Shown here piece after piece: positions 56,895 through 64,000 of a stretch of DNA of 64,000 nucleotides. Made by a program: the position numbers and the translations under genes. The notes below the pieces were generated by a model. That model was not told the DNA's origin. It did not search any database and was given only the letters and a program-made list of their open reading frames with translations. Position 1 is the first letter of the stretch. Every line of letters starts with the position of its first letter. The stretch comes from Neobacillus vireti (GTDB lineage: Bacteria > Bacillota > Bacilli > Bacillales > Cytobacillaceae): positions 370,860-434,859 of the forward strand of contig NZ_LDNB01000010.1 of assembly GCF_001026695.1 (NCBI RefSeq), written 5' to 3'.

Positions 56895-56955
56895 CCGCAT
56901 ACTTTTTGTATCTAATCCGCAGAGTTTTCGGGTAATACCGCAACTTTTTTTGTAA
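56895..56955. repeat. Degenerate 21-bp repeats (CCGCA phase)
   Basis: CCGCA recurs at 56895, 56917 and 56938, spacing 22 and 21, just after the previous array. Only the CCGCA phase is conserved. The rest of this 470-base gap shows nothing else certain. Confidence 0.6.
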
Positions 56956-57175
56956 GGCCCCGAATTTTTCCACACAAAAAAACCGCCTAATGGCGGAGGC
57001 TCAAACTCTATTTCAATTCTTCTTCAGGAATTTATATTGTGGTTTCAAGTGGAGAATTTTTCTTTCTTCGGGATTCCTCGTAATCTTTGCGGCGTTTGCT
57101 TGTAATCTTTGCGGATTAGTGTTTCTTGCTCTGTCGTATGATGTGATTATACTAAATGAAAGGTGTTGTTACGAT

Positions 57176-58435
57176 ATGTCTAATCACACTCAGGCGCAGG
57201 CTCCTACCATGAGGACACTGTTTGCCAATCGCTTTGTTCAATCTATTTTGCTATCCGGGCTCTTTCTGCAGCTTGGAATCTGGGTGAGGAATTTTGCCAT
57301 CTTGCTCTTTGTTACGGAACAGACAAACAAGGATCCGATTGCAATCTCGATGATTTCTGTAGCTGAATTTGGACCGATTTTTCTATTCTCCTTTATTGGC
57401 GGAACTTTTGCTGACAGATGGAGACCAAAAATGACAATGGTACTTTGTGATCTGCTTAGTGCTCTATCCGTTTTCATCGTCTTGTTGGCACTCATATTCA
57501 GTGGATGGAAAGCAATCTTCTTCGCAACACTAGTTTCTTCCATATTATCTCAGTTCTCACAGCCCTCTTCGATGAAGCTGTTTAAGCTTCACGTACCAGA
57601 ATCACTTATTCAGCTGGGGATGTCGATGAACCAAACCATTCAGGCAGTTTTTATGATCTTAGGTCCAATGATTGGCACTCTCATTTTCTACCGATTCGGA
57701 ATCACCGTTGCTATAGCCATTATGGGAACTTGTTTCCTGCTATCCGCCCTGGTACTAACCTTCCTGCCTCCTGATAGAAAGGCAGAGGTAACAAAAACTG
57801 CTACGAATTTGTCGTCGGATATGAAAATGGGCCTTCGTTACGTCATTTCTAATAAGCTTTTTGTCTATATGGGTGGTTTTTTCCTTGCAGCAGGTATGGG
57901 GCTCGGGCTTGTGAATCCGCTTGGGATCTTTTTGGTAACAGAACATCTCGGTTTAACTGCGCAGAACCTGCAATGGTTTACGGCGGTAAATGGTGTGGGG
58001 ATGATACTTGGAGGAGTTGTCGCGATGACCCTCTCAAAAAAAACGTCACCGCAGAATATGCTTTTGGCGGGCTTTATCTCAAGTGCCGTCTCTGTAGCAG
58101 TGATGGGCTCAGTACAGCTGATATGGGTTGCATTATTAGCCCAATTTATCTCAGGGATGATGGTGCCACTCATCCATATCGCATGTAATACATTAATTCT
58201 TACTCATGCGGAGGAATCGTTTGTGGGCCGGGTAAACGGTATCTTGAACCCGCTCTTCATGGGGGGAATGGTCTTGAACATGAGTTTAGTCGGGATCCTA
58301 AAAGAGCAATTCCCACTAACCGTCATGTACCTAATCGCTGCAGCTTTATTCACCATTGGAGCATTAGCGATGCTGCCAATGCTTAGAATGAAACAGGCTA
58401 AACAAATGAAGATCGCTGAAATGCAGCATCATTGA
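57176..58435 (+). CDS. MFS exporter (MFS_3/enterobactin-exporter-like)
   Basis: A 419-aa, 12-span protein, with NFAILLFVTEQTNKDPIAIS and GGTFADRWRPKMTMVLCDLL (conserved loop motif), then GMSMNQTIQAVFMILGPMIG. The ATG at 57176 has AAAGGTG upstream and gives a normal N-terminus; the frame is open from 56990 but through non-coding repeat sequence. Likely an efflux pump; substrate unknown. Confidence 0.87.
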   Translation: MSNHTQAQAPTMRTLFANRFVQSILLSGLFLQLGIWVRNFAILLFVTEQTNKDPIAISMISVAEFGPIFLFSFIGGTFADRWRPKMTMVLCDLLSALSVFIVLLALIFSGWKAIFFATLVSSILSQFSQPSSMKLFKLHVPESLIQLGMSMNQTIQAVFMILGPMIGTLIFYRFGITVAIAIMGTCFLLSALVLTFLPPDRKAEVTKTATNLSSDMKMGLRYVISNKLFVYMGGFFLAAGMGLGLVNPLGIFLVTEHLGLTAQNLQWFTAVNGVGMILGGVVAMTLSKKTSPQNMLLAGFISSAVSVAVMGSVQLIWVALLAQFISGMMVPLIHIACNTLILTHAEESFVGRVNGILNPLFMGGMVLNMSLVGILKEQFPLTVMYLIAAALFTIGALAMLPMLRMKQAKQMKIAEMQHH

Positions 58436-58508
58436 TTATGAAAGATTTGAAAAAGAGAGAGAGTAGGGATAAGGTAGTTTTAGTTGAAGAAGTTTCGGAT
58501 TTCAATAA

Positions 58509-58550
58509 CTAAGAAAACTCGCCATTACTGGCGAGTTATGCTTTTTTTAT
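58509..58550 (+). terminator. Terminator of the MFS exporter gene
   Basis: AACTCGCCA and TGGCGAGTT pair around TTAC, followed by ATGCTTTTTTT. Confidence 0.85.
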
Positions 58551-58654
58551 ATACAAATTACTATGTCAAAACGAGTGTCAATTCGGTACATTTTTTTTAA
58601 AATCACCTCAAAACGGATCCCTTAATTATTCCTTTCATTTCAAAATCTATCCGA

Positions 58655-58688
58655 AAAAAAGGACAAGTAAACCAAGCCTGTCCTTTCC
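58655..58688 (-). terminator. Terminator of the YjcZ-like gene
   Basis: On the reverse strand AAAGGACAGG and CTTGTCCTTT followed by TTTTC, 25 bases after the stop. Confidence 0.75.
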
Positions 58689-58712
58689 CACTTAATAGCT
58701 GTCTATATTATA

Positions 58713-58820
58713 TTAGTAGCCGCTCATAAAAGAAGCTCCGACAATGATCAGTAGAATGAACAAAACCACGATCAAAGCAAACGGGTTTCTTTCTCTACGT
58801 TCGTGTCTAATTTCTTCCAT
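58713..58820 (-). CDS. YjcZ-family small sporulation-type protein
   Basis: A 35-aa protein, MEEIRHERRERNPFALIVVL then FILLIIVGASFMSGY. The core FALIVVLFILLIIVGA is the hallmark of the YjcZ family of tiny single-span proteins in Bacillus. The usual Gly/Tyr-rich start is replaced by a charged one. AGAGGTG is five bases before the ATG, and a terminator follows, so this is a real gene. Members are linked to spores; the function is unknown. Confidence 0.8.
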   Translation of the reverse strand: MEEIRHERRERNPFALIVVLFILLIIVGASFMSGY

Positions 58821-59005
58821 GATAACACCTCTTTAAATAGGAATATTGGAAGGAAAAAAACCTTCACATTGTATATATATACCTTAAGACAAGGGGAGAT
58901 TGGACAACCATCATAGTATTCGACAAAATCAACGGTTTTGCTTAAACAACTTCTAAAAATGAAAACAAGCGAATGTCTTTAGTTGCATAATAAAAAGCCT
59001 TTTTT

Positions 59006-59419
59006 TCATAATTGCATTCTCTTTATATTCTCTATTGGAATTCCTGCTTCTATATAACTTCTTATCAATTTCCAATCATTAGAACTATCTTTTTTAAAGG
59101 TCTGGAAAAATAAATTTGCAGAATTTAGACCCTCACCTTGTATGAGAATAGTTGCAGATATTATTACCAACATTTCATCAGCTTTTAATGGAATAATAGA
59201 AATTTCATTTAATGCCCATTGGGCGTTATTTTCTTTAACAAAATTAAACCCTTGTTCCCAACCAAGTATTGATTCTTCAAACTCAAAATCAACAATCTCT
59301 CCTCCTGTAATTTCTCTTCCCTTGTAATTATTTGATATTAAATCACTCATTTCTGTTAATGAGGAAGAACGCCAAGCATCTAAATAAGCTTCAAGAAATT
59401 TTCTGAATTGATTATCCAT
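59006..59419 (-). CDS. NTF2/SnoaL-like small protein
   Basis: A 137-aa protein: FLEAYLDAWRSSSLTEMSDL, NYKGREI and late ANLFFQTFKKDSSNDWKLIR fit the cone-shaped NTF2-like fold of DUF4440-type proteins. AGGAGG region precedes the ATG. No catalytic residues are clear. Confidence 0.65.
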   Translation of the reverse strand: MDNQFRKFLEAYLDAWRSSSLTEMSDLISNNYKGREITGGEIVDFEFEESILGWEQGFNFVKENNAQWALNEISIIPLKADEMLVIISATILIQGEGLNSANLFFQTFKKDSSNDWKLIRSYIEAGIPIENIKRMQL

Positions 59420-59671
59420 AATATCCTCCTAATTCTTCTTTCATCATTAATTCTATATAACAAAGTAGTATTCCTTTAACGAATTATCCTGCCATTAATG
59501 CAAAAAAAATGACCGCCTATTAGACGATCAAACTCCTTTTAGATATAATTCAGAAAAAGGTATAAGCTTAACATTATAGGGTTTTCTTCTTTTTTAATTA
59601 AATCAAGAAGACTTTCAACTACCCCTTTCAAAATCAGGTAATTTCAAGGAAATTCTCGTTACTTCACTAAA

Positions 59672-60631
59672 TTAAGCCGTTGCTGTTGTTGCGTATTTTT
59701 CTTCTAATGTCTTCTTTAATAATAAAGCTACCTCGAGCATTCCGTATTTTCCAGCTTCTGCTTCTGCATCAGAATTATAGTTTGTGTTTGTATTAATATC
59801 GTAAGTAAAAATTTCACCTTCAGCATTTTTGATGAACTCTATTCCAGCAACTTGAATCTTATTACCAGCTAGAACCTGTTTATATTTTTCTAAAATTTCG
59901 TCCTCAAAACCTTCAATGATTTGAAACTTTGGCTTCTCTTCTACTTCTTCTCCTACCGGGCAGAATAAATCGCCAATTTGGCATGCGTCCGCTGGGCAAA
60001 GTTCAAAGCCTTCCGAAGTATCAACCTTAACGGCATAAACAAAGTTTCCTCCTACAAACTCACAACGGGTTATGTAGCTTTCAGGAGATTGAATATATTC
60101 TTGAATAAGGGTAATTCCATCGACAGGTTCTTCGAAAGCAGGTCCTTCCACATAAGCTTTTAGAGCTTCTAGACTATGGAATAATTGAACACCTAAGCCT
60201 TTACCGGCACGGTTATGCTTCGTAATAAAGGACTGTCCTTCAAAGCTTTTAGCTGCCTGTAAAATGTTTTGTTTTCCAACCGCTGCAATCGTTTTTGGAG
60301 TCTTAACACCATACTTGTTTAACTCTAAATATTGTAAAACTTTACTAACCTCTAGCCTTAGAGCACTCGTTCCATTTAACAACGTACGTCCATGTGCTTC
60401 AAGCCAAGCCAATACTTGCCCAGTGAATTCAGCTGCAAAACGATGATCACGTGTATGAGAAGATGCACTCATTCGGCTATAGAAGATTCCTTCTGGCGGC
60501 TCCTTTGATAAATCTAGCGTTCCTTCGTCCAAATGCCATTCTTCATAAGGAACACCAAGCTCCGCTAACCTTTTTGTTAAATGGACTGTCCACTCACTAT
60601 TTTCATGTATCACATATACCTTGCACATCAT
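59672..60631 (-). CDS. ATP-grasp protein in SAM-riboswitch operon
   Basis: A 319-aa RimK-like ATP-grasp ligase. The pre-ATP domain spans residues 1-95; TLLNGTSALRLEVSKVLQYL, KHNRAGKGLGVQLF (ATP-binding lysine/glycine loop), LIQEYIQSPESYITRCEF and AGIEFIKNAEGEIFTYDINT with NTNYN (metal-binding Asp/Asn) are visible. It is 12 bp after the sfnG-like gene with GAGGAGG before its ATG. Family enzymes join a carboxylate to an amine using ATP. Its acceptor is unknown; the S-box leader ties it to sulfur supply. Confidence 0.85.
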   Translation of the reverse strand: MMCKVYVIHENSEWTVHLTKRLAELGVPYEEWHLDEGTLDLSKEPPEGIFYSRMSASSHTRDHRFAAEFTGQVLAWLEAHGRTLLNGTSALRLEVSKVLQYLELNKYGVKTPKTIAAVGKQNILQAAKSFEGQSFITKHNRAGKGLGVQLFHSLEALKAYVEGPAFEEPVDGITLIQEYIQSPESYITRCEFVGGNFVYAVKVDTSEGFELCPADACQIGDLFCPVGEEVEEKPKFQIIEGFEDEILEKYKQVLAGNKIQVAGIEFIKNAEGEIFTYDINTNTNYNSDAEAEAGKYGMLEVALLLKKTLEEKYATTATA

Positions 60632-60643
60632 TATGCCTCCTCT

Positions 60644-61693
60644 TTAGTTCTTTATTAAACTACGTTTTTGTTCAACCAATGGCATAACCTGCTTTGCAAA
60701 GCGTTCCATTTCCTCTAATTGAGGTGAAAATTGCAATAACAATAAGTCTAACCCAGCTTCTTCATATTGTAAAATTCGATCTGCAATTTGCTCAGGTGTT
60801 CCTACTAAATTCGGTCGTAGGCCGCGATTGGATACAGAGTAATCCTGTAATTGGATTTGTTGCTCTAAATGTGATTTAGTAGTGAAATCTTTAAAGCCAG
60901 CGTATCCACTAGTGTCTTTCACAGTCGTTATTTTTGCAAGCTCAGCCAGAGCCTCTTCTTCTGTATCACGGCAAATAACATAAACAGCCATACCAAATGA
61001 ACTAAATGGCGCATTGCCAGTTTGTTCACGGCGTGCCCTCATATCGGTTATTTTTCGATCAATTTCTTCCACTGTACCACCGTGCATAACATAAGCATCA
61101 CATTTTTCTGCTATGGTTTGCTTACCTTTTTCACTTTCACCGCCTGCATAAAGAATCGGGTTTGGTCTTTGAATAGGTTTCGGTGCAAGCTTCGCATCCT
61201 TTAATTCGTAAAATTGACCAGAATAATTGAAGGTTTCTTCTGTCCATAAACCTTTTAGTACATCAATAAACTCTTCGGTACGAGCGTAACGCTCATCATG
61301 TTCTGTAAAAATGCCACCATATTGACGTGCTTCTTCAGCCCACCAAGCAGAAACAACGTTAAGAGTAAAACGTCCGGTACTGATTTGATCAATATTTGCT
61401 GCCATTTTGGCCGCTACAGCAGGATTATGAAAACCAGGGCGAATCGCAGTCATAATTTCAATTTTTTCCGTCACTGCTGCAAGGGCTGCTGCTGTAGACC
61501 AAGCTTCAAGCGAGTCATGCTCCGGTCCTTTAATATCATTTAAATATAATTCAGCTATTAAGGTAGTCGAGTATCCCCATTTTTCAGCAGATTGGATTAC
61601 TTTCTTTGCATAATTAAAGGTAGGCGGCATATTTTCATTCTCCACATTACGTAACCAGCCTCCAAAAATCGGTAACCAATAGCCATATTTCAT
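60644..61693 (-). CDS. sfnG: FMNH2-dependent monooxygenase, dimethylsulfone (SfnG) type
   Basis: A 349-aa bacterial luciferase-like enzyme. YWLPIFGGWLRNVENENM and LIAELYLNDIKGPEHDSLEA with NPAVAAKMAANIDQISTGRF and LNVVSAWWAEEARQYGG match the SfnG/SsuD group, SfnG best, from memory. The family releases sulfur from dimethylsulfone or alkanesulfonates with reduced flavin and O2. A SAM-I riboswitch controls it, as expected for a sulfur-scavenging gene. No flavin reductase or sulfonate transporter is near. AGGAGAG precedes the ATG. Confidence 0.87.
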   Translation of the reverse strand: MKYGYWLPIFGGWLRNVENENMPPTFNYAKKVIQSAEKWGYSTTLIAELYLNDIKGPEHDSLEAWSTAAALAAVTEKIEIMTAIRPGFHNPAVAAKMAANIDQISTGRFTLNVVSAWWAEEARQYGGIFTEHDERYARTEEFIDVLKGLWTEETFNYSGQFYELKDAKLAPKPIQRPNPILYAGGESEKGKQTIAEKCDAYVMHGGTVEEIDRKITDMRARREQTGNAPFSSFGMAVYVICRDTEEEALAELAKITTVKDTSGYAGFKDFTTKSHLEQQIQLQDYSVSNRGLRPNLVGTPEQIADRILQYEEAGLDLLLLQFSPQLEEMERFAKQVMPLVEQKRSLIKN

Positions 61694-61761
61694 TTGTATT
61701 CTCTCCTCTACTATTCTAAATCTATAGTTTTCCTATTATTTAAGTTGGATTTATATATAAA

Positions 61762-61906
61762 TTAAAAACTCCCTTCCTAAGAAGAGAGTTTTATTACCCT
61801 CTTCTCATCTTTCAAGCGATGTGCTTGATGGAATTGGCACAGTATTCATAAGAACCTGCTGCCGAGGCTTCAAAGGGCCAGTCCCTCCACCTCTCTGGAT
61901 AAGAAG
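61762..61906 (-). promoter_or_regulatory. SAM-I riboswitch (S box) with terminator
   Basis: From 61906 on the reverse strand: CTTATCCAGAGAGGTGGAGG, GACTGGCCCTTTGAAGCCTC, GGCAGCAGG and GTGCCAATTCC, the invariant S-box cores, closing with GATGAGAAG at 61801. The terminator AAAACTCTCTTC/GGAAGGGAGTTTTT follows at 61792-61762. High SAM should stop the sfnG/ATP-grasp operon. Confidence 0.95.
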
Positions 61907-62064
61907 AAAAATCTACAATCAAATTATTTAATTAACTAAAGTGATAATAGTTTAAATTTCCCGAATTGTCAATTTAATATATTTCTAAACTAGAAATAAC
62001 AATTTATAAACACGGTAAAGGAATTTTGAAAACCAATCAAAAGAGGAGAGTATTTCTCTCCTTG

Positions 62065-62325
62065 TTACTGAGGTTCATTTCCGTTAATAGGCGAACCAGT
62101 TGAAGTGTGTTCATTTACCCAATCAAGAGATACCTTAGAAACGGCTGACCAATTAGGGATTTGGTTGCTATGTTGCTCTACCCAACTCATACAATATTGT
62201 GGATCTATGCTCTTTTCTAGGCATTGTGCTAAGAAAGACTGAATGTTTTCCTCGGTACAGTTTTCCCATGAATCACACGTTTCAGCCCAAATACGTTCCA
62301 TTTCCTGTTTAATATCGTTTACCAT
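62065..62325 (-). CDS. Small acidic protein of unknown function
   Basis: An 86-aa acidic protein with Cys and Trp (ETCDSWENCTEENIQSFLAQ, DPQYCMSWVEQH). Strong AGGAGG eight bases before the ATG supports a real gene. No signal peptide and no recognised family. The spacer to the next gene (62326-62567) has nothing certain. Confidence 0.65.
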   Translation of the reverse strand: MVNDIKQEMERIWAETCDSWENCTEENIQSFLAQCLEKSIDPQYCMSWVEQHSNQIPNWSAVSKVSLDWVNEHTSTGSPINGNEPQ

Positions 62326-62567
62326 ATTTCATTCCTCCTTGATTAAATCTACAAAATAAGTTTGTCCAAGGAGAAGAAATATATTTACAGAAGAGGTTCG
62401 ATGTAGACCGAAACAGTTTGATTTTAGAGAGTAATGTAACCTGAACCTTTAGCACAATAAAAAAAGTCACTAAAATTGCAGCTAGTTCTTCAACTCTTGC
62501 CCCCTGTAAGTTTAACTCCTTCGCAATTTGTATCTAAAGTTGATCAACAATTTTTACTTGACCTCCT

Positions 62568-62957
62568 TTAATAAAACCTCACTATAAAAACAGCAACGAT
62601 AAAATCAAATACGGCACATATGGGAGGGAACCACTTTACAACGCTCGTTTTAATTATTTTTGGGTGGTGGAGCATATCCCATATTCCGTGCAGGATAAAA
62701 CCCAGACCAATCCAAATTGGCGAATACAATAATCCCAACAAAGCACAATTTAAAAATATAAATGACACCGCAAATTCAATCGATATCCAAGTAATTCTTG
62801 AATCTGACAATGCGGCACCTAAATAAACACAAGCGGTATAAGCGAGAAAGAGAGCAAATAGTTGATAAGAAATGGGCGATGTAAACGTGATGAACGTTCT
62901 AATGGTCAACAGCGCTAAAAGCACTCCAGCAACAATATTTCTTACATTTGACTTCAA
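62568..62957 (-). CDS. Four-span membrane protein (possibly DUF6010)
   Basis: A 129-aa protein with four hydrophobic segments and the polar pattern GFILHGIWDMLHHPKI before the last span. That WDxxHH pattern recalls DUF6010, from memory. GGAGAC precedes the ATG. Function unknown. Confidence 0.68.
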   Translation of the reverse strand: MKSNVRNIVAGVLLALLTIRTFITFTSPISYQLFALFLAYTACVYLGAALSDSRITWISIEFAVSFIFLNCALLGLLYSPIWIGLGFILHGIWDMLHHPKIIKTSVVKWFPPICAVFDFIVAVFIVRFY

Positions 62958-63020
62958 AATAAAGTCTCCTTTCCAATTGATTGATATGAACTTATCATAT
63001 TTCAGAAGAAGACTTCGTTA

Positions 63021-63080
63021 CCCGCAAATAATGAAGCCATCCCCGCAAAGTTTTGCGGACTCACCGCAAATCACTTTTCG
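63021..63080. repeat. Three 21-bp repeats (CCGCAAA phase)
   Basis: CCGCAAA occurs at 63022, 63043 and 63064, exactly 21 bp apart, just upstream of the four-span membrane protein gene. The rest of each unit differs. Confidence 0.7.
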
Positions 63081-63137
63081 TTCCCGTTAACTCAAATTGG
63101 TTGATAGAATACAAAGTATTCGCTCTCTTTAAAAATA

Positions 63138-63188
63138 AAAAAACAGCGTAAAACTCCATATCTAAAGATAGGGTTTTACGCTGTTTTC
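63138..63188. terminator. Terminator after the tRNA cluster
   Basis: AAAACAGCGTAAAAC and GTTTTACGCTGTTTT form a perfect 15-bp stem; it ends the rRNA-tRNA transcript on the reverse strand. Confidence 0.87.
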
Positions 63189-63223
63189 TGAAAATTTTTT
63201 GCCTTAATGCCGGCCGGACTATA

Positions 63224-63292
<69 letters not shown>

Positions 63293-63309
63293 ACAATAAA
63301 AATTAAATA

Positions 63310-63402
63310 TGGAGGAGGAAGAGGGATTCGAACCCCCGCGCGGTATGACCCGCCTGTCGGTTTTCAAGACCGATCCCTTCAGCCAGACTTGGGTATTCCT
63401 CC
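63310..63402 (-). tRNA. tRNA-Ser (TGA)
   Basis: GGAGGAATACCCAAGTCTGG start, anticodon loop CTTGAAA, long variable arm typical of Ser, T-loop GGTTCGAATCC, and encoded CCA end. Confidence 0.93.
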
Positions 63403-63432
63403 ATTTTTTTCAAAAAGAATATAAACGAATTT

Positions 63433-63509
63433 TGGTAGCGGCGGAGGGGATCGAACCCCCGACCTTACGGGTATGAACCGTACGCTCTAGCCAGCTGAGC
63501 TACACCGCC
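63433..63509 (-). tRNA. tRNA-Met elongator (CAT)
   Basis: GGCGGTGTAGCTCAGCTGGC start, anticodon loop TTCATAC, T-loop GGTTCGATCCC, closing CCGCCGCTA and encoded CCA; 77 nt. Confidence 0.94.
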
Positions 63510-63527
63510 ATATATATAATTCAATTA

Positions 63528-63603
63528 TGGTGGAGGATGACGGGATCGAACCGCCGACCCTCTGCTTGTAAGGCAGATGCTCTCCCAGCTGAGCTAATCC
63601 TCC
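63528..63603 (-). tRNA. tRNA-Val (TAC)
   Basis: GGAGGATTAGCTCAGCTGGG start, anticodon loop CTTACAA, T-loop GGTTCGATCCC, closing ATCCTCCA and CCA; 76 nt. Confidence 0.95.
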
Positions 63604-63616
63604 ATCTATATGTACA

Positions 63617-63733
<117 letters not shown>

Positions 63734-63809
63734 CTATATAAACTTTGAGGTTTCATTCCCTCAAAACTAGATAATGCAGAAGAAGTGTTGGTAAAAACGA
63801 ATAATCATT

Positions 63810-63928
63810 GTCCAGCTCCGGCTCCTAACTTCTCGGCCGTTTCGATCCGTCCCTACAAATCCAAAACCAGGATTTGCAGTGCCGGCTCTCCAACGTCTGT
63901 CGAAGTTGAACAGTCGCCTTCGCTTTTC
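63810..63928 (-). repeat. Dispersed repeat element, copy 2, in the 23S-5S spacer
   Basis: On the reverse strand it starts GAAAAGCGAAGGCGACTGTT and ends GAGCCGGAGCTGGAC, the same ends as the block at 4967-5113; the middle differs and contains a CAAATCCTGGTTTTGGATTTG inverted repeat. It is inside the rRNA operon spacer. Confidence 0.7.
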
Positions 63929-63932
63929 GTAT

Positions 63933-64000
63933 TGGTTAAGTCCTCGAACGATTAGTATCAGTCAGCTCCACATGTCGCCATGCTTCCACCTCTGACCTAT
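63933..64000 (-). rRNA. rrl: 23S ribosomal RNA, 3' end (partial)
   Basis: The reverse strand reads GAGCTGACTGATACTAATCG then TTCGAGGACTTAACC, the conserved 3' end of 23S rRNA. The gene continues past the window edge. Confidence 0.93.

Noticed and set aside
62340..62570. Reverse frame reading ELNLQGARVEELAAILVTFF
   Set aside because: It looks slightly protein-like but has no start and an upstream stop; I could not tie it to a family, so it is not listed as a gene.

Overview
The window looks like chromosome from a low-GC, spore-forming member of the Bacillaceae (Bacillus or Neobacillus type). The signs are strong AGGAGG ribosome-binding sites with frequent TTG and GTG starts, a bceRSAB module, a GlpP-controlled glycerol regulon, TPP, adenine, preQ1 and SAM-I riboswitches of Firmicutes type, a YjcZ-like mini-protein, and a 23S-5S-tRNA cluster at the right edge. 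No prophage, insertion sequence with transposase, or CRISPR array was seen. The organism assignment is an inference from family knowledge.

Layout. 1-1.8 kb: Ada alkylation-response genes (adaB partial, adaA) and a frameshifted PEP mutase/isocitrate lyase-family gene. 2-6 kb: a TPP riboswitch drives a thiamine-precursor ABC transporter (thiY, a thiamine-binding protein, thiX, thiZ) and then a TatD-type hydrolase; a dispersed repeat has inserted at the end of thiZ. 6-12 kb: GNAT, a MerR-like protein with an unknown 331-aa partner, an argH paralogue next to a decayed ABC transporter, a decayed PIG-L deacetylase end, a 52-bp tandem repeat, and a Nudix hydrolase. 12-15 kb: an orphan BMP-family lipoprotein behind a strong palindrome, and a membrane protein/HTH/DUF4386 group. 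15-21 kb: a 1854-aa surface protein with two phosphatase domains and cell-wall-binding repeats. 21-24 kb: remains of a glycan locus (UDP-glucose dehydrogenase end, intact PAP2 phosphatase, 20-codon glycosyltransferase stub), adenosine deaminase under an adenine riboswitch, and an MFS exporter.

24-36 kb: ilvE, a guanylate-kinase-like protein with an altered P-loop, a heme-type membrane protein with a histidine-kinase remnant, a Tyr-rich coat-like protein, a VOC protein, a NhaK-type antiporter, quinone reductase, TetR and SDR. 36-41 kb: bceRS-bceAB. 41-45 kb: ctaG with copA, then queF and a queuosine-precursor transporter behind a preQ1 riboswitch. 45-53 kb: glycerol block glpABC, glpP, glpFK with two leader terminators and a cre site. 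53-64 kb: dbpA helicase, ABC exporter, MFS exporter, YjcZ-like peptide, a SAM-riboswitch operon of an SfnG-like monooxygenase plus an ATP-grasp ligase, small unknown proteins, four tRNAs, 5S and the end of 23S.

Between genes the window is rich in repeats: two palindrome families (TGCCTGACACC type and GGCGAACAGTG type), a 120-150-bp dispersed element in two copies, and several unrelated-looking tandem arrays that share a period of about 21 bp and mostly sit between divergent genes. These arrays and the SAM-controlled sfnG/ATP-grasp pair are the least explained structures here.
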